Positions 54,178 to 62,194 of a DNA stretch of 64,000 bases are shown piece after piece; the stretch's first letter is position 1, and each line of letters begins with the position of its first letter. Origin of the DNA: CALMEC01 sp964628685 (GTDB taxonomy: Bacteria > Actinomycetota > Thermoleophilia > Miltoncostaeales > Miltoncostaeaceae); the NCBI GenBank assembly GCA_964628685.1, contig CAZVNM010000002.1, positions 248,001-312,000 on the forward strand, read 5' to 3'. Under the pieces are notes generated by a model that saw nothing but the letters and a program-made list of their open reading frames with translations, made no database searches and had not been told where the DNA came from. Position numbers and translations under genes: made by a program.

Positions 54178-54930
54178 ATGGTGACCGGCGTGACGAGCAA
54201 GACCGCCAGAACCCGTTCTTCGGACACCCGCGACGTCGTCTACGGACGAAACCCCGTGCGCGAGCTCGTGCGCGCCGCCCGACGCGAGGTCCGCGAGGTG
54301 CGTGCCACCGCCGAGGCGGCGCGCGACCCCTGGCTGGCGGAGCTCGGGCCCCGCATCGTCGACCGGGCCGAGCTCGGGCGTCTGGCCGGAACGGGGGACC
54401 ATCAGGGCGTGGCCGCGATCGCCGCGCCCTACCCGTATGCGGATGTGTCCGACGTGCTCGCCGCGCCCGGTCCGGTCCTGTGTCTCGATCGCATTCAGGA
54501 TCCACGCAACCTCGGGGCGGTCGCGCGCGTGGTCGATGCCGTCGGGGGAGCCGGCATCGTCATCCCCCGCCGCGGTACGCCGGAGGTGACCGGCGCGGTC
54601 TGCAAGACGTCGGCGGGTGCGATCGAGCACATCCTGCTCGCCCGGGTCGAGAACATCGCCGCCTTCCTCCACGACGCGCGGGGCACCGGCCGGTGGGCGA
54701 TCGGCGCCGACAACGCCGACGAGGCCGAGGACTTCCGACAGGTCGATCTGGGCCCCGACAGCATCGTGGTGGTGGGTGCGGAAGGGGAGGGACTGCGCCC
54801 CCGGGTGCGGTCGACCTGCGACCGGATCGCCCGTATTCCGATGTCCGGATCGGTCGAGAGTCTCAACCTGTCGGTTTCGGCCGCATTGCTCCTCTACGAG
54901 GCTGTTCGGAGCCAAGATTCACGCAAATAG
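54178..54930 (+). CDS. rlmB: 23S rRNA 2'-O-ribose methyltransferase (RlmB/TrmH family)
   Basis: SpoU/TrmH methyltransferase, 250 residues. YGRNPVRELVRAARRE is the RNA-binding N-domain; motif 1 is DRIQDPRNLGAVARV, motif 2 VVGAEGEGLRP and motif 3 IPMSGSVESLNLSVSAALLLYE, forming the knotted SAM site. The position before sigH agrees with RlmB in Gram-positive genomes. Start not certain: ATG 54178, GTG 54181 or GTG 54190. Confidence 0.93.
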   Translation: MVTGVTSKTARTRSSDTRDVVYGRNPVRELVRAARREVREVRATAEAARDPWLAELGPRIVDRAELGRLAGTGDHQGVAAIAAPYPYADVSDVLAAPGPVLCLDRIQDPRNLGAVARVVDAVGGAGIVIPRRGTPEVTGAVCKTSAGAIEHILLARVENIAAFLHDARGTGRWAIGADNADEAEDFRQVDLGPDSIVVVGAEGEGLRPRVRSTCDRIARIPMSGSVESLNLSVSAALLLYEAVRSQDSRK

Positions 54931-54943
54931 CGGGTTATACGGC

Positions 54944-54973
54944 TTGACACAGGGGTCACGTGCGGGGCATGAT
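54944..54973 (+). promoter_or_regulatory. sigH promoter
   Basis: TTGACA (54944-54949), an 18-base spacer and CATGAT (54968-54973). One of the best -35 matches in the window, and the surrounding sequence is locally AT-rich. Confidence 0.6.
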
Positions 54974-54988
54974 CACGCCCATTGGGTC

Positions 54989-55019
54989 AAGTCAGAAGTT
55001 CAACTTGAACTTCAGACTT
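54989..55019. promoter_or_regulatory. 31-bp palindrome in the sigH leader
   Basis: AAGTC-A-GAAGTTCAA-C-TTGAACTTC-A-GACTT, with perfect arms apart from one A/A mismatch each side, centred on 55004. It starts about ten bases after the expected transcription start. It could be an operator for a dimeric regulator or a hairpin that affects sigH expression. Confidence 0.65.
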
Positions 55020-55062
55020 ACCGGTCGAGATCGCGAATGTCCTGCAAAGAACGGATTTCTTC

Positions 55063-55743
55063 ATGAGCGGTTCCCTTGCCTCCCGCCACATGTCCAGCGA
55101 ACGGATCCAGGCTCGAGCATTCATCGAGACTCAGGATCGGGCGCTCGTCAACAGGGCCCGACAGGGCGACAACGCCGCGATGAACCGGATCATCGAGCGC
55201 TACAAGGGGTTCGTGCGCCTCAAGGCCAGCTCGTACTTCCTGGCGGGCGGCGAGGTCGAGGACCTGGTGCAGGAGGGGCTCATCGGCCTGTTCAAGGCGG
55301 TCCGCGACTACCGCACCGACCGTGAGGCCTCGTTCCGGTCGTTCGCCGAGCTGTGCGTCACCCGGCAGATCATCACCGCCATCAAGACCGCCGCCCGCAA
55401 CAAGCACGCTCCGCTCAACACGTACGTCTCGTTCAGCTACTCCCGCGCCGGCAGCGGGGAGCAGGAGGCCACCCTCGCCGAGGTCCTGGCGGGCGACCCG
55501 GTCTCGGACCCCCTGACGCAGGCCATCTCCGCGGAGGAGCTCCGGAGCCTGCTCGACTGTCTCGGGTCGGCGCTCTCCGAGCTCGAGAGCGCGGTGCTCG
55601 CGATGTACCTCGAGGGCCGCAGCTACGAGGAGATCGCCTCGATCCAGGGCTGCACACCGAAGACCGTCGACAACGCGCTGCAGCGCGTCAAGCGCAAGGT
55701 GTCGGCGCACCTTCGCAGCCGCGAGGTCCTCGACCTGCGCTGA
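55063..55743 (+). CDS. sigH: SigH-type sigma-70 family factor
   Basis: 226 residues closely following Bacillus SigH: EVEDLVQEGLIGLFKAVRDY (region 2.1-2.2, core binding), SFRSFAELCVTRQIITAIKTAARNKHAPLNTYVSF (2.3-2.4, -10 recognition), and region 4 LSELESAVLAMYLEGRSYEEI followed by TPKTVDNALQRVKRK. Sporulation or stress control is known for the family; the role here is unknown. ATG at 55063; a second in-frame ATG nine codons later is possible. Confidence 0.93.
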   Translation: MSGSLASRHMSSERIQARAFIETQDRALVNRARQGDNAAMNRIIERYKGFVRLKASSYFLAGGEVEDLVQEGLIGLFKAVRDYRTDREASFRSFAELCVTRQIITAIKTAARNKHAPLNTYVSFSYSRAGSGEQEATLAEVLAGDPVSDPLTQAISAEELRSLLDCLGSALSELESAVLAMYLEGRSYEEIASIQGCTPKTVDNALQRVKRKVSAHLRSREVLDLR

Positions 55744-55795
55744 CGGGATGCCGGTCCGCGGGGACCGGTTCGCGCCATCACCCTGGTGCGATCGC

Positions 55796-55801
55796 GATAC
55801 T
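55796..55801 (+). promoter_or_regulatory. -10 box for the gene at 55809 (leaderless type)
   Basis: GATACT, seven bases before the ATG. Confidence 0.4.
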
Positions 55802-55808
55802 TGGGGGC

Positions 55809-56687
55809 ATGGCTTCGTCCGAACCCCTCGGGCACCCCTCGGGGCACGATCTCGATCCGATGGAGATCGCGCGTCTTCGGGCCCACATGGCGGGTGAGGG
55901 CATGTCGGTCCGGATTCGCCGCGTCATCGAGTCCAGGAGGGAGGACGCGCGACGCGCCGCCGTCGACGATCTGCATGAGTGGGCGCGTCGGCTTGAGCGT
56001 GTCGGCTATCCGGGCGACGGTCCGCCCGACGGCGATGCGCTCGACCTCCTTCGGCCGGTGGCGGCGGAGGCGTCGCCCGAACCGCAGGTCGCCGAGGACC
56101 TCGACCGTGTGACCGTCGAGGAGGTCCGCCGCATCCGGCGTCGCATCTCGCCGCAGCGCGTCGTCGGGCTCCGCCTGCGCGACTACCGCGGGGTGCAGGC
56201 GGGCGCGATGGAGGCGGGCGACGTGACGTTCCTGCTGCCCGAGCCGCTTCATCGACGTCTCGGCCCGATCGACGACACGGTCTTCGGCCGGTCGGCGGTC
56301 GAGCTCACCTGGGCGCTTCGCATCAGCCTCGTCGTGAAGGCGGCCCAGCGGCTCGAGCAGTGCGACGTGCTCCTCAACGTGCCGGCCGAGCGGCTGGCCG
56401 ACCCCGTCGCGGACCGGGCGCGCGCGTTCGCGGCGATCCTGCCGGTATCGTCGGCCCTCGTCGCAACCGACCGGTTGAAGCCGGCGGTGGCCCCGTACCT
56501 CCTCTACCTGATGATGGCGAGCGTCATCGACACGTGGATCGAGCACGAGCTGGAGGCCGACGCGGAGGAGGCGTCGTCCGATGGCATCGACCCGGTGCGC
56601 ACGCGCCAGGCGCTGGCGGAGCGGGAGGGCACGCTGCGCTGGTTGGACCGTGTGGTGGAGAGCCTGGGGCTGCCGGGCGTGCGCTGA
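55809..56687 (+). CDS. Unknown protein between sigH and tRNA-Thr
   Basis: 292 residues, not recognised. The N-terminal half is charged and helical (MEIARLRAHMAGEGMSVRIRRVIESRREDAR, and VEEVRRIRRRIS); a middle GVQAGAMEAGDVTFLLPEP strand segment and ELTWALRISLVVKAAQRL follow; the C-terminal part has one long hydrophobic helix (VAPYLLYLMMASVIDTWIEHELEADAEE) that may be buried or membrane-facing. No catalytic motif seen. Codon use matches the neighbours, so it is not obviously foreign. Confidence 0.6.
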   Translation: MASSEPLGHPSGHDLDPMEIARLRAHMAGEGMSVRIRRVIESRREDARRAAVDDLHEWARRLERVGYPGDGPPDGDALDLLRPVAAEASPEPQVAEDLDRVTVEEVRRIRRRISPQRVVGLRLRDYRGVQAGAMEAGDVTFLLPEPLHRRLGPIDDTVFGRSAVELTWALRISLVVKAAQRLEQCDVLLNVPAERLADPVADRARAFAAILPVSSALVATDRLKPAVAPYLLYLMMASVIDTWIEHELEADAEEASSDGIDPVRTRQALAEREGTLRWLDRVVESLGLPGVR

Positions 56688-56768
56688 GATCGCACCGCGT
56701 CAGAGTGACATGAACCGCCGCGGCGGGCCGGCGACGGGAGCGACCGTCGGGTGGGGATGGAGCAGGGG

Positions 56769-56774
56769 TACAAT
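56769..56774 (+). promoter_or_regulatory. -10 box for tRNA-Thr
   Basis: TACAAT, with the tRNA 5' end 12 bases later. Confidence 0.5.
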
Positions 56775-56785
56775 GGACGACCGCT

Positions 56786-56858
56786 GCCGGAATAGCTCAG
56801 TTGGTAGAGCAGCCGCCTTGTAAGCGGCAGGTCAGGGGTTCGAGTCCCCTTTCCGGCT
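56786..56858 (+). tRNA. tRNA-Thr (anticodon TGT)
   Basis: 73-nt cloverleaf: acceptor GCCGGAA/TTCCGGC, D arm GCTC...GAGC, anticodon arm GCCGC-CTTGTAA-GCGGC with anticodon TGT (reads ACA and others), variable AGGTC, T arm AGGGG-TTCGAGT-CCCCT and discriminator T. CCA is not encoded. It reads threonine codons; it is also the edge of the accessory region. Confidence 0.95.
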
Positions 56859-56915
56859 TTCAGGAAGTGCCTGCTATACGGCTGTTTTCTGTCCGCTGCT
56901 ACTTCGACGGCGAAG

Positions 56916-57200
56916 GTGGGTACCTTGGTTCGCGATGATCCCTCCCCTCCGCCGCCGAGCGTCGCGGATGTTCGCGCCAGGATCGAACAGCTGATTCGCG
57001 GTCAGATCACGCGCGAGGATGCCTCCGCCTGGGCTCTCCGCTGGATCGATGTGCGCGACTCAGGCGAGATCCATCCGACGGCGTGGCAGGGGCTGCTGGA
57101 GTTAGCCGGCGCGGATCTACCCGATCTAGACCGTGAGTACCTCCATGGAGTCGAGGACTTCAGAGCGTGGCGTGATGCGCTTGCCGCGCACGAGCTGTAG
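56916..57200 (+). CDS. Small acidic protein, unknown (immunity-like)
   Basis: 94 residues, lower GC than the core genes. IEQLIRGQITREDASAWALRWIDVRD, then AWQGLLELAGADLPDLDREYLHGVEDFRAWRDAL: short, acidic and helical, similar in style to small actinobacterial hypothetical proteins with an (E/Y)LH..ED(F)..W.D ending, some of which lie beside toxin genes. No toxin is adjacent. Start GTG 56916; a TTG nine bases on is possible. Confidence 0.5.
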   Translation: MGTLVRDDPSPPPPSVADVRARIEQLIRGQITREDASAWALRWIDVRDSGEIHPTAWQGLLELAGADLPDLDREYLHGVEDFRAWRDALAAHEL

Positions 57201-57277
57201 TGACCGGGGGATCTGCGCACGAACAGGTGACACATGAGCGGGCTTGCCTGTGGGGTGGGCCGGGAAGGATGTGCACC

Positions 57278-57575
57278 ATGCCGAAGCCGTACCCCAAGGA
57301 TTTCCGTGACGACGGCGTCCGTGCTGCCGGCAGCGTGAACCGGGGGCGACCCTTGAGCACATCGCTAAGGACTTCGGGGTTCACCCGATGACCCTGCAGG
57401 AGTGGTTGCGTCGCGCAGCTGTCGAAGCCGGCGAGCAGGAAGGAGTGATCGAGGCGGAGTCCCGGCAGATACATAAGGGGCGTATGCGGATCCGCGTGTT
57501 GGAGTAGGAGAAAGGGCTCAAACGGGCGGGCGTATCCGTCGCAGGCGGGTCTGCCGAGAAAAGCCCGTGCGCGGT
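57278..57575 (+). pseudogene. IS3-family OrfA transposase remnant
   Basis: MPKPYPKDFRDDGVRAA then, after a frameshift near 57340, HIAKDFGVHPMTLQEWLRRA is an IS3-type OrfA helix-turn-helix; a stop (TAG at 57505) interrupts RIRVLE, and a further shift gives AYPSQAGLPRKAR, like the AYLSQANLP end of OrfA. At least three lesions; OrfB is absent. Confidence 0.72.
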
Positions 57576-57593
57576 TCTGGAAGAATAACGCCC

Positions 57594-57938
57594 ATGCGCC
57601 GTAATCGAGACCGTGAACTCCGTCAGCCGGAGCGCAAGGGAGAGAGTTCGGGCCTCTATGCTGAGCGCCTGTGTTCCTGGCCAGGGTTTGATGTAGAGGA
57701 ATTCGAGAACTGGCTCGTTGTCGGCGCACAGTACCGTCGCGGTGTGGACACATCGATGGAGCACGCGGTTATGGTCGCTGCGAAGCGTTTGGCTGCGGAC
57801 TCTCGTACTGGCTGGTCGGCCCGGCGCGGGCCGGTTCTTGCCACGTTGTTGACTCGCCTCGCAGCGGGCGGATGGGCACGAGCAAGGGTATCCAGAGAGA
57901 CGTGCGACGGGACCACGGATCAGAAAGCTCTACCGTAA
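57594..57938 (+). CDS. Hypothetical protein in the IS-rich tract
   Basis: 114 residues with no recognised family. The middle section MEHAVMVAAKRLAADSRTGWSARRG looks helical and coding, but the frame continues well only after a shift near 57895, so this may be a decayed gene. The 90 bases after it up to the ISL3 end hold nothing else recognisable. Confidence 0.3.
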   Translation: MRRNRDRELRQPERKGESSGLYAERLCSWPGFDVEEFENWLVVGAQYRRGVDTSMEHAVMVAAKRLAADSRTGWSARRGPVLATLLTRLAAGGWARARVSRETCDGTTDQKALP

Positions 57939-58026
57939 GAAGGCGTCTGGGAGTCTTGCCGAGCTCGAGCCGGCGCCGGGGTTCAACGACTCACTACTAA
58001 CGCAGCTGCGGGCCGCTAAGATAAAT

Positions 58027-59459
58027 GGGCTCTTCGCGTTTCAGTGGGGTTGGCGTGTGCGGATGGGGGTGGTTGGGGGTTGCAGGGGCGTCCAGTTGCA
58101 GCCGCCGGCGTGTAGGAGGATGCGGAGGCGGTAGTTGGTGAATGATCGGAAGCCGTGGCCTGCGCGTTTGACCTTCTTGACGAGGAGGTTGAGGCCTTCG
58201 GTGGGGCCGTTGGATGCGCCGGTGCGGTGGTGGTTGATGATCTGTTCGCGCCACCGGCGGAGGGTGCGGCCGAGGGCGTTGATCTCGGGGACGGGGTCGG
58301 CGAGGCATCCGGTGACCTGTCTTGTCGATGAGCACCTGCGCTTCGGCGGGGTCGTTGGTGAGGTAGATGTCTCGGACCGATTCTTTGGCGAGCCAGCCGC
58401 CCAGGACGTCCTCGTTCGGGTCCCCGACCCGCAACCTGAGCAGGAGCCGGTCGAGGCCGCGCTGGTCGAGGCGTTCGGCCCCCATGACCAGCAGCTTCCT
58501 GACGTGGTACAGCGGGTCGTGTTTGCGGCCGCGGTGGCCGAGCGTCTGGTTTGCCACGCGGCGGCGGATCTTGTCGAGCGTCTGATTGGCGAGTCTCGGC
58601 GAGGTGGAACGGGTCGGCGACACGGATCGCCCCGGCCAGCCGTCCATCGAGCGCTTTGCGGTAGGACTCGGCGAGATCGGTCGCCACCACCCGCACCTGC
58701 TCGAGCCATGGGTCGGGTTGGGCGTCGAGTCAACCGCCCAGGTCGTCTGCCCGGTTTCCTGGGATGACGTCGATGACGTGGCGGGCGTCGAGGTCGACCA
58801 GGCCGGTGGCGTACAGCCTGGGGTGATCACGGGTGGCGGAAAGCCACACGGTCTCATCCACCCCCAACGCCCTGACAGAACCGACCCGGTCCGGCTGGTC
58901 GATGAGCGGTTGGCCGTACTCGCTGACGGCGTCCATCACGCGTGTGCCACGCGACCCGAGCTCCCGTGCGATCTGGGCGACCGGCCGCCCGTCACGGCCA
59001 ACCGCAACACAGCAGTCCACCGCCGCCCGCCGGGTCAACAGACACCTCGACGCCAACGCGTCGGCTGTTTCGGTCCAGGTGCGCACCGCACACTCGGGCT
59101 CCGGGCACCGGTACCGGCGCTTTCGCCACACCAACCGCACCGGCCGGCCGAACGCCGGCAGATCCCGGTACTGGACCTCCATCCGATCATGGGTACACGC
59201 CACCACCCCACACCCCACACAGCCGACCAAGCCCGGATGGGTCTGCACCCAAATCACCAGCTCACCGACCTGTTCCTCCGCCTCCAGCACCTGGAAGCCG
59301 GGCAGGGCGAGCATCACCTCGCCGATGCGGGTAGCGTCACTCATCGTCAGGGGCCCCTTTCACCGTCGCGACCTTCAACCAGCCGCAACGATGACCGAGG
59401 CCCCTGACGTCTACCCCAACCCGCCTACCCCCTCACACCCCACTCCAATGCGAAGGGCC
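58027..59459 (-). mobile_element. ISL3-family insertion sequence, degenerate
   Basis: Ends are imperfect inverted repeats: GGGCTCTTCGCGTTTCAGTG at the left and the complement GGCCCTTCGCATTGGAGTGG at the right, sharing CTTCGC and AGTGGG. GGCTCTTCGC is a typical ISL3 end. Length about 1.43 kb. The flanks (AGATAAAT and GTTATACG) do not show an 8-bp target duplication, so one side has probably been rearranged. Confidence 0.82.
58041..59344 (-). pseudogene. ISL3 transposase with several frameshifts
   Basis: Starts at 59344 with a good first part: MSDATRIGEVMLALPGFQVL, zinc-finger CVGCGVVAC, RYRCPEPEC and the first DDE region LGVDETVW. It stops as VIPGNRADDLGG after about 204 residues, then continues in other frames: RVVATDLAESYRKALDG, then KHDPLYHVRKLLVMGAERL, then the final ASNGPTEGLNLLVKKVKRAG with the catalytic Glu. 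Three or more frameshifts; inactive unless there is programmed shifting, which is unlikely. Confidence 0.82.
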
Positions 59460-59492
59460 GGTTATACGGATGCTTGGACTGGCCATGCCGGA

Positions 59493-59630
59493 ATGAGGGT
59501 GGATATCCGGGATGGCGAGATCCGCCTGCGGTGTAGCTGTGGACCAGGTGCGCTGGACTTCAGCGACCTGGTCGTTGCCCTTGAAGGAGTCGGGTCTGCA
59601 GAACGAATAGGTGACAGTCGAGCTGGTTGA
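59493..59630 (+). CDS. Short ORF next to the ISL3 end, doubtful
   Basis: 45 codons (MRVDIRDGEIRLRCSCGPGA, then LDFSDLVVALEG). It may be the 3' piece of a gene cut by the insertion sequence, as the frame is also open upstream to the IS end. The rest of 59460-60037 holds no gene I can support. Confidence 0.25.
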   Translation: MRVDIRDGEIRLRCSCGPGALDFSDLVVALEGVGSAERIGDSRAG

Positions 59631-60000
59631 TCGGTCTGGGCGTGGCGAGTCGATGCGTGGTGGGTCGGACGCGCGGACCTCGGGCCGTGGGAGGTGAGCA
59701 TGCGTCTCATGTCCTCCCTGGCCGCCGCGACTCACCGTCTGCTCGGGCAACGGAACCGGCGCGATCATGGTCGGCAGGATCGGCGATCCTGAGTTCGCCG
59801 CAGTCCACGCCGTCACACTCACCTGACGGTTGCAACGGCTTGGTCGCACTCGACACCGGCACCGCCGAGTCAGGACCGCGCACGTTCACCGGACGCGACC
59901 ACGACGGCCACGAGATCGCCCGAATCGGGCCCTTCACACGCCGGGAGTCTCCCGTAGCCGCCGGCCACGAACCTCCACAGAGCCCGACAGTTCCGCCGAG

Positions 60001-60026
60001 TGAAACGATTTGGCGGTGTGTCGACC
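60001..60026 (+). promoter_or_regulatory. Possible ECF-type promoter for the sigma gene
   Basis: TGAAAC (60001-60006) and GTCGACC about 14 bases later, 12-15 bases before the ATG at 60038. It loosely fits the GAAC/CGTC pattern used by autoregulated ECF sigma factors; the spacer is two bases short of usual. Confidence 0.25.
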
Positions 60027-60037
60027 AATACGGGGTG

Positions 60038-60607
60038 ATGGACAGCGACAGGGAACTCTTGCGTCGGGTCGGCGAGCCGGAGGTGTTCGAGCGGTTCGTG
60101 CGTCGGCACGTATCGGTGGTGTACCGATACGTGGCGGTGCGTGTGGGAGCGTCGGACGCCGAGGAGATCACCAACGACGTGTTCCTGGTCGTATTTCGCC
60201 AGGCCCGTCGTTTCACGGGTGACAGCGAGTCTGCCCGCCCGTGGCTGCTGGGGATCGCGACGAACCTTCTGCGAAATCACCGCCGCCGTGAGGCGCGTCG
60301 CCTGCGGCGCCTCGCGATCGTCGGACTTGACGAGGTGGATGTGGCCGCACCGCAACGTGACCTCGACGGGGTCGACCCGCGGTTGGTGGCCGCGTTGGCC
60401 CGAATGCGTCCGCGGCATCGCGAGGTCCTGTTCCTGTCGGCGGTTGCTGGGCTGCGTGTCCCGGAGATCGCAGAGGCGCTGAACGTGCCGGAGGGAACCG
60501 TGAAGACCTGGCTGCACCGGGCTCGGACGAGGGCCGCCCGCGAGCTCACTGACCCGGCGTCCGTCCCGGACCCGACGCAGGCGAAGACCGATGGAGGGAT
60601 GACATGA
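60038..60607 (+). CDS. ECF sigma factor
   Basis: 189 residues with sigma-70 region 2 (FERFVRRHVSVVYRYVAVRVG, then EITNDVFLVVFRQARRF and ARPWLLGIATNLLRNHRRR) and region 4 (LARMRPRHREVLFLSAVAGLRVPEIAEALNVPEGTVKTWLHRART). Typical RpoE-like group IV protein. A GTG just before the ATG is also usable. Its stop overlaps the start of the membrane protein that follows, which is the usual sigma/anti-sigma arrangement. Confidence 0.92.
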   Translation: MDSDRELLRRVGEPEVFERFVRRHVSVVYRYVAVRVGASDAEEITNDVFLVVFRQARRFTGDSESARPWLLGIATNLLRNHRRREARRLRRLAIVGLDEVDVAAPQRDLDGVDPRLVAALARMRPRHREVLFLSAVAGLRVPEIAEALNVPEGTVKTWLHRARTRAARELTDPASVPDPTQAKTDGGMT

Positions 60608-61368
60608 ACCTTGACGATGCCCTTGACGGGCTTCGCCACGCGACACCACAACCCCCGAGCGAACTCGTCGCCCGGATCGTCTCGTCGACCGACGACCACC
60701 GGCGAGTCGACACCCGAAGCGGCGTGTCGGGTGCGGTCGTGGTGCTGTGCGTCGCGGCGGGCGTGGGTGGGCTTGTCAGCGTTGGCCTGGTGATGCGTGG
60801 CCATGAGCGACCGGTACAACCGGCGTCACCGATCACGACCCCGACCGCAGGGGGCGTGGATCGAACGCCACCGACGACGCCGGATGCCACACGTACCGAA
60901 CCACGTAATGGCTTCGAGTCGTTGGACCTCACCGACGTGGCGCCCCTGCCGCTGGGGGCGCCAGGAGCCGGCCTTGACAGCACTCGCATCGAAGCGCAGG
61001 CCATCGTAGGTCGCGTCCGCCTGACGTTGGCCGCGGCCAGTGTGGACACCGCCCAGGCGAAGCGGCGTGCGCAGCTGACAGGCCGGGAGGAGGACGTCCT
61101 GTGCGTCGAGGTCGGCTTCGCCGCGACCGGTACGAGCGCATCCTGCGGGCGACGTGTGGACGTCATGCGTGACGGGTTGGGTTTCACGTCACGATTCGGC
61201 GACAGCATGGTCGCCTCCGGTCTCGCGCCCGAAGGCGCGACACGCGTGACCGTCGGCAACACGTCGTCGGACATCCGGTCGGACCGCTTCTATGCCGTCG
61301 ACGCTCCGGCCGACAGCCAGGTCGTCTTCACTGACGCGTCCGGAAGACGCATCGAGAGGTCGTCCTAG
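60604..61368 (+). CDS. Single-pass membrane protein, probable anti-sigma partner
   Basis: 254 residues: about 40 cytoplasmic residues (LDDALDGLRHATPQPPSELVARI), one membrane helix near 42-64 (VSGAVVVLCVAAGVGGLVSVGL) and a Pro/Thr-rich linker before an extracytoplasmic domain of unknown fold. The cytoplasmic part has no HxxxCxxC zinc motif. ATGA overlap with the ECF gene is the main support for an anti-sigma role; it is otherwise unrecognised. Confidence 0.6.
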   Translation: MNLDDALDGLRHATPQPPSELVARIVSSTDDHRRVDTRSGVSGAVVVLCVAAGVGGLVSVGLVMRGHERPVQPASPITTPTAGGVDRTPPTTPDATRTEPRNGFESLDLTDVAPLPLGAPGAGLDSTRIEAQAIVGRVRLTLAAASVDTAQAKRRAQLTGREEDVLCVEVGFAATGTSASCGRRVDVMRDGLGFTSRFGDSMVASGLAPEGATRVTVGNTSSDIRSDRFYAVDAPADSQVVFTDASGRRIERSS

Positions 61369-61526
61369 TATTGGATCGCAAGTGTGTTCGGTCGGCTGTC
61401 GGCCTGCGACGAAGCTCGCGGATGTGCTCCTCGCGCAAACTCCGTCCTGCGAGGCTCGTCAGAGTTCACACTCCATCCTGACGTCATAGGAGTGAGGTGC
61501 CAGATGCCGCTCCGGCTGGAGCACCG

Positions 61527-61856
61527 TCAGATGGGCCGTTGCCGGCGGACCACTTTGACCGCCTCGACGGCGATCCGCATTGCCTCGTCTTCGGAGAGGT
61601 CCTGGTTGTCCGCGGCGGTTCGTGCCATCGCTTCGCGGGCGGCCCGAGTGAATCGCTCCCATGCGGCTTGCCTGCCGATGCCGAGTGCATCGGCGATCTG
61701 CTGCCAGCTGACGCCGGCTTTACGGGCACGCAGCACCTGCTCGTGTTCGAGTGCGTCGACCTCGTCCCTGAGTGATGAGATGTGTGTGAGGGCGGCGACG
61801 GGGTCACGGGGGAGTGTCTCTGCGAGTGCCATGGGATTGTCATGGTGCCTTGGCAT
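61527..61856 (-). CDS. Small helix-turn-helix protein
   Basis: 109 residues. Helix SLRDEVDALEHEQVLRARKA runs into a helix-turn-helix AGVSWQQIADALGIGRQAAWERF, common in small actinobacterial regulators of this type, then a polar C-terminal helix (EDEAMRIAVEAVKVVRRQ). The start may be 61856 or 61832. Convergent with the ECF operon and divergent from the MalT-like gene. The 338 bases from here to 62194 show no other gene. Confidence 0.55.
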   Translation of the reverse strand: MPRHHDNPMALAETLPRDPVAALTHISSLRDEVDALEHEQVLRARKAGVSWQQIADALGIGRQAAWERFTRAAREAMARTAADNQDLSEDEAMRIAVEAVKVVRRQRPI

Positions 61857-62194
61857 GACCGAGTCGGCAACCCGCGTGCGGTCACGGATTCGGATCAACA
61901 GATTGTCCGCCGCCCGCGGACGCCATCTTGACCACGGCGGTGACGGCATCGGCTGCGGGAGCCTGCTGACCGGCGAAGCCGCTGGATCCAGGACGCGGCT
62001 CGACCGAAGTGGGCATCCGGCGCATCGTCAACCGCACCTCGGGTGATTCGGGTGTCCCCGCGGTCGGGGGTGTCGAAGCTCCCCGTCGTCGCCCGCGTTC
62101 GGAACGCCTCGAGCATACGGGCAGCCGGTCACCGTCCCGATCGCCCCGTCTCCCGACGTCCCATATGTTGCTCCTATCCCAGGGGATAACGGCT

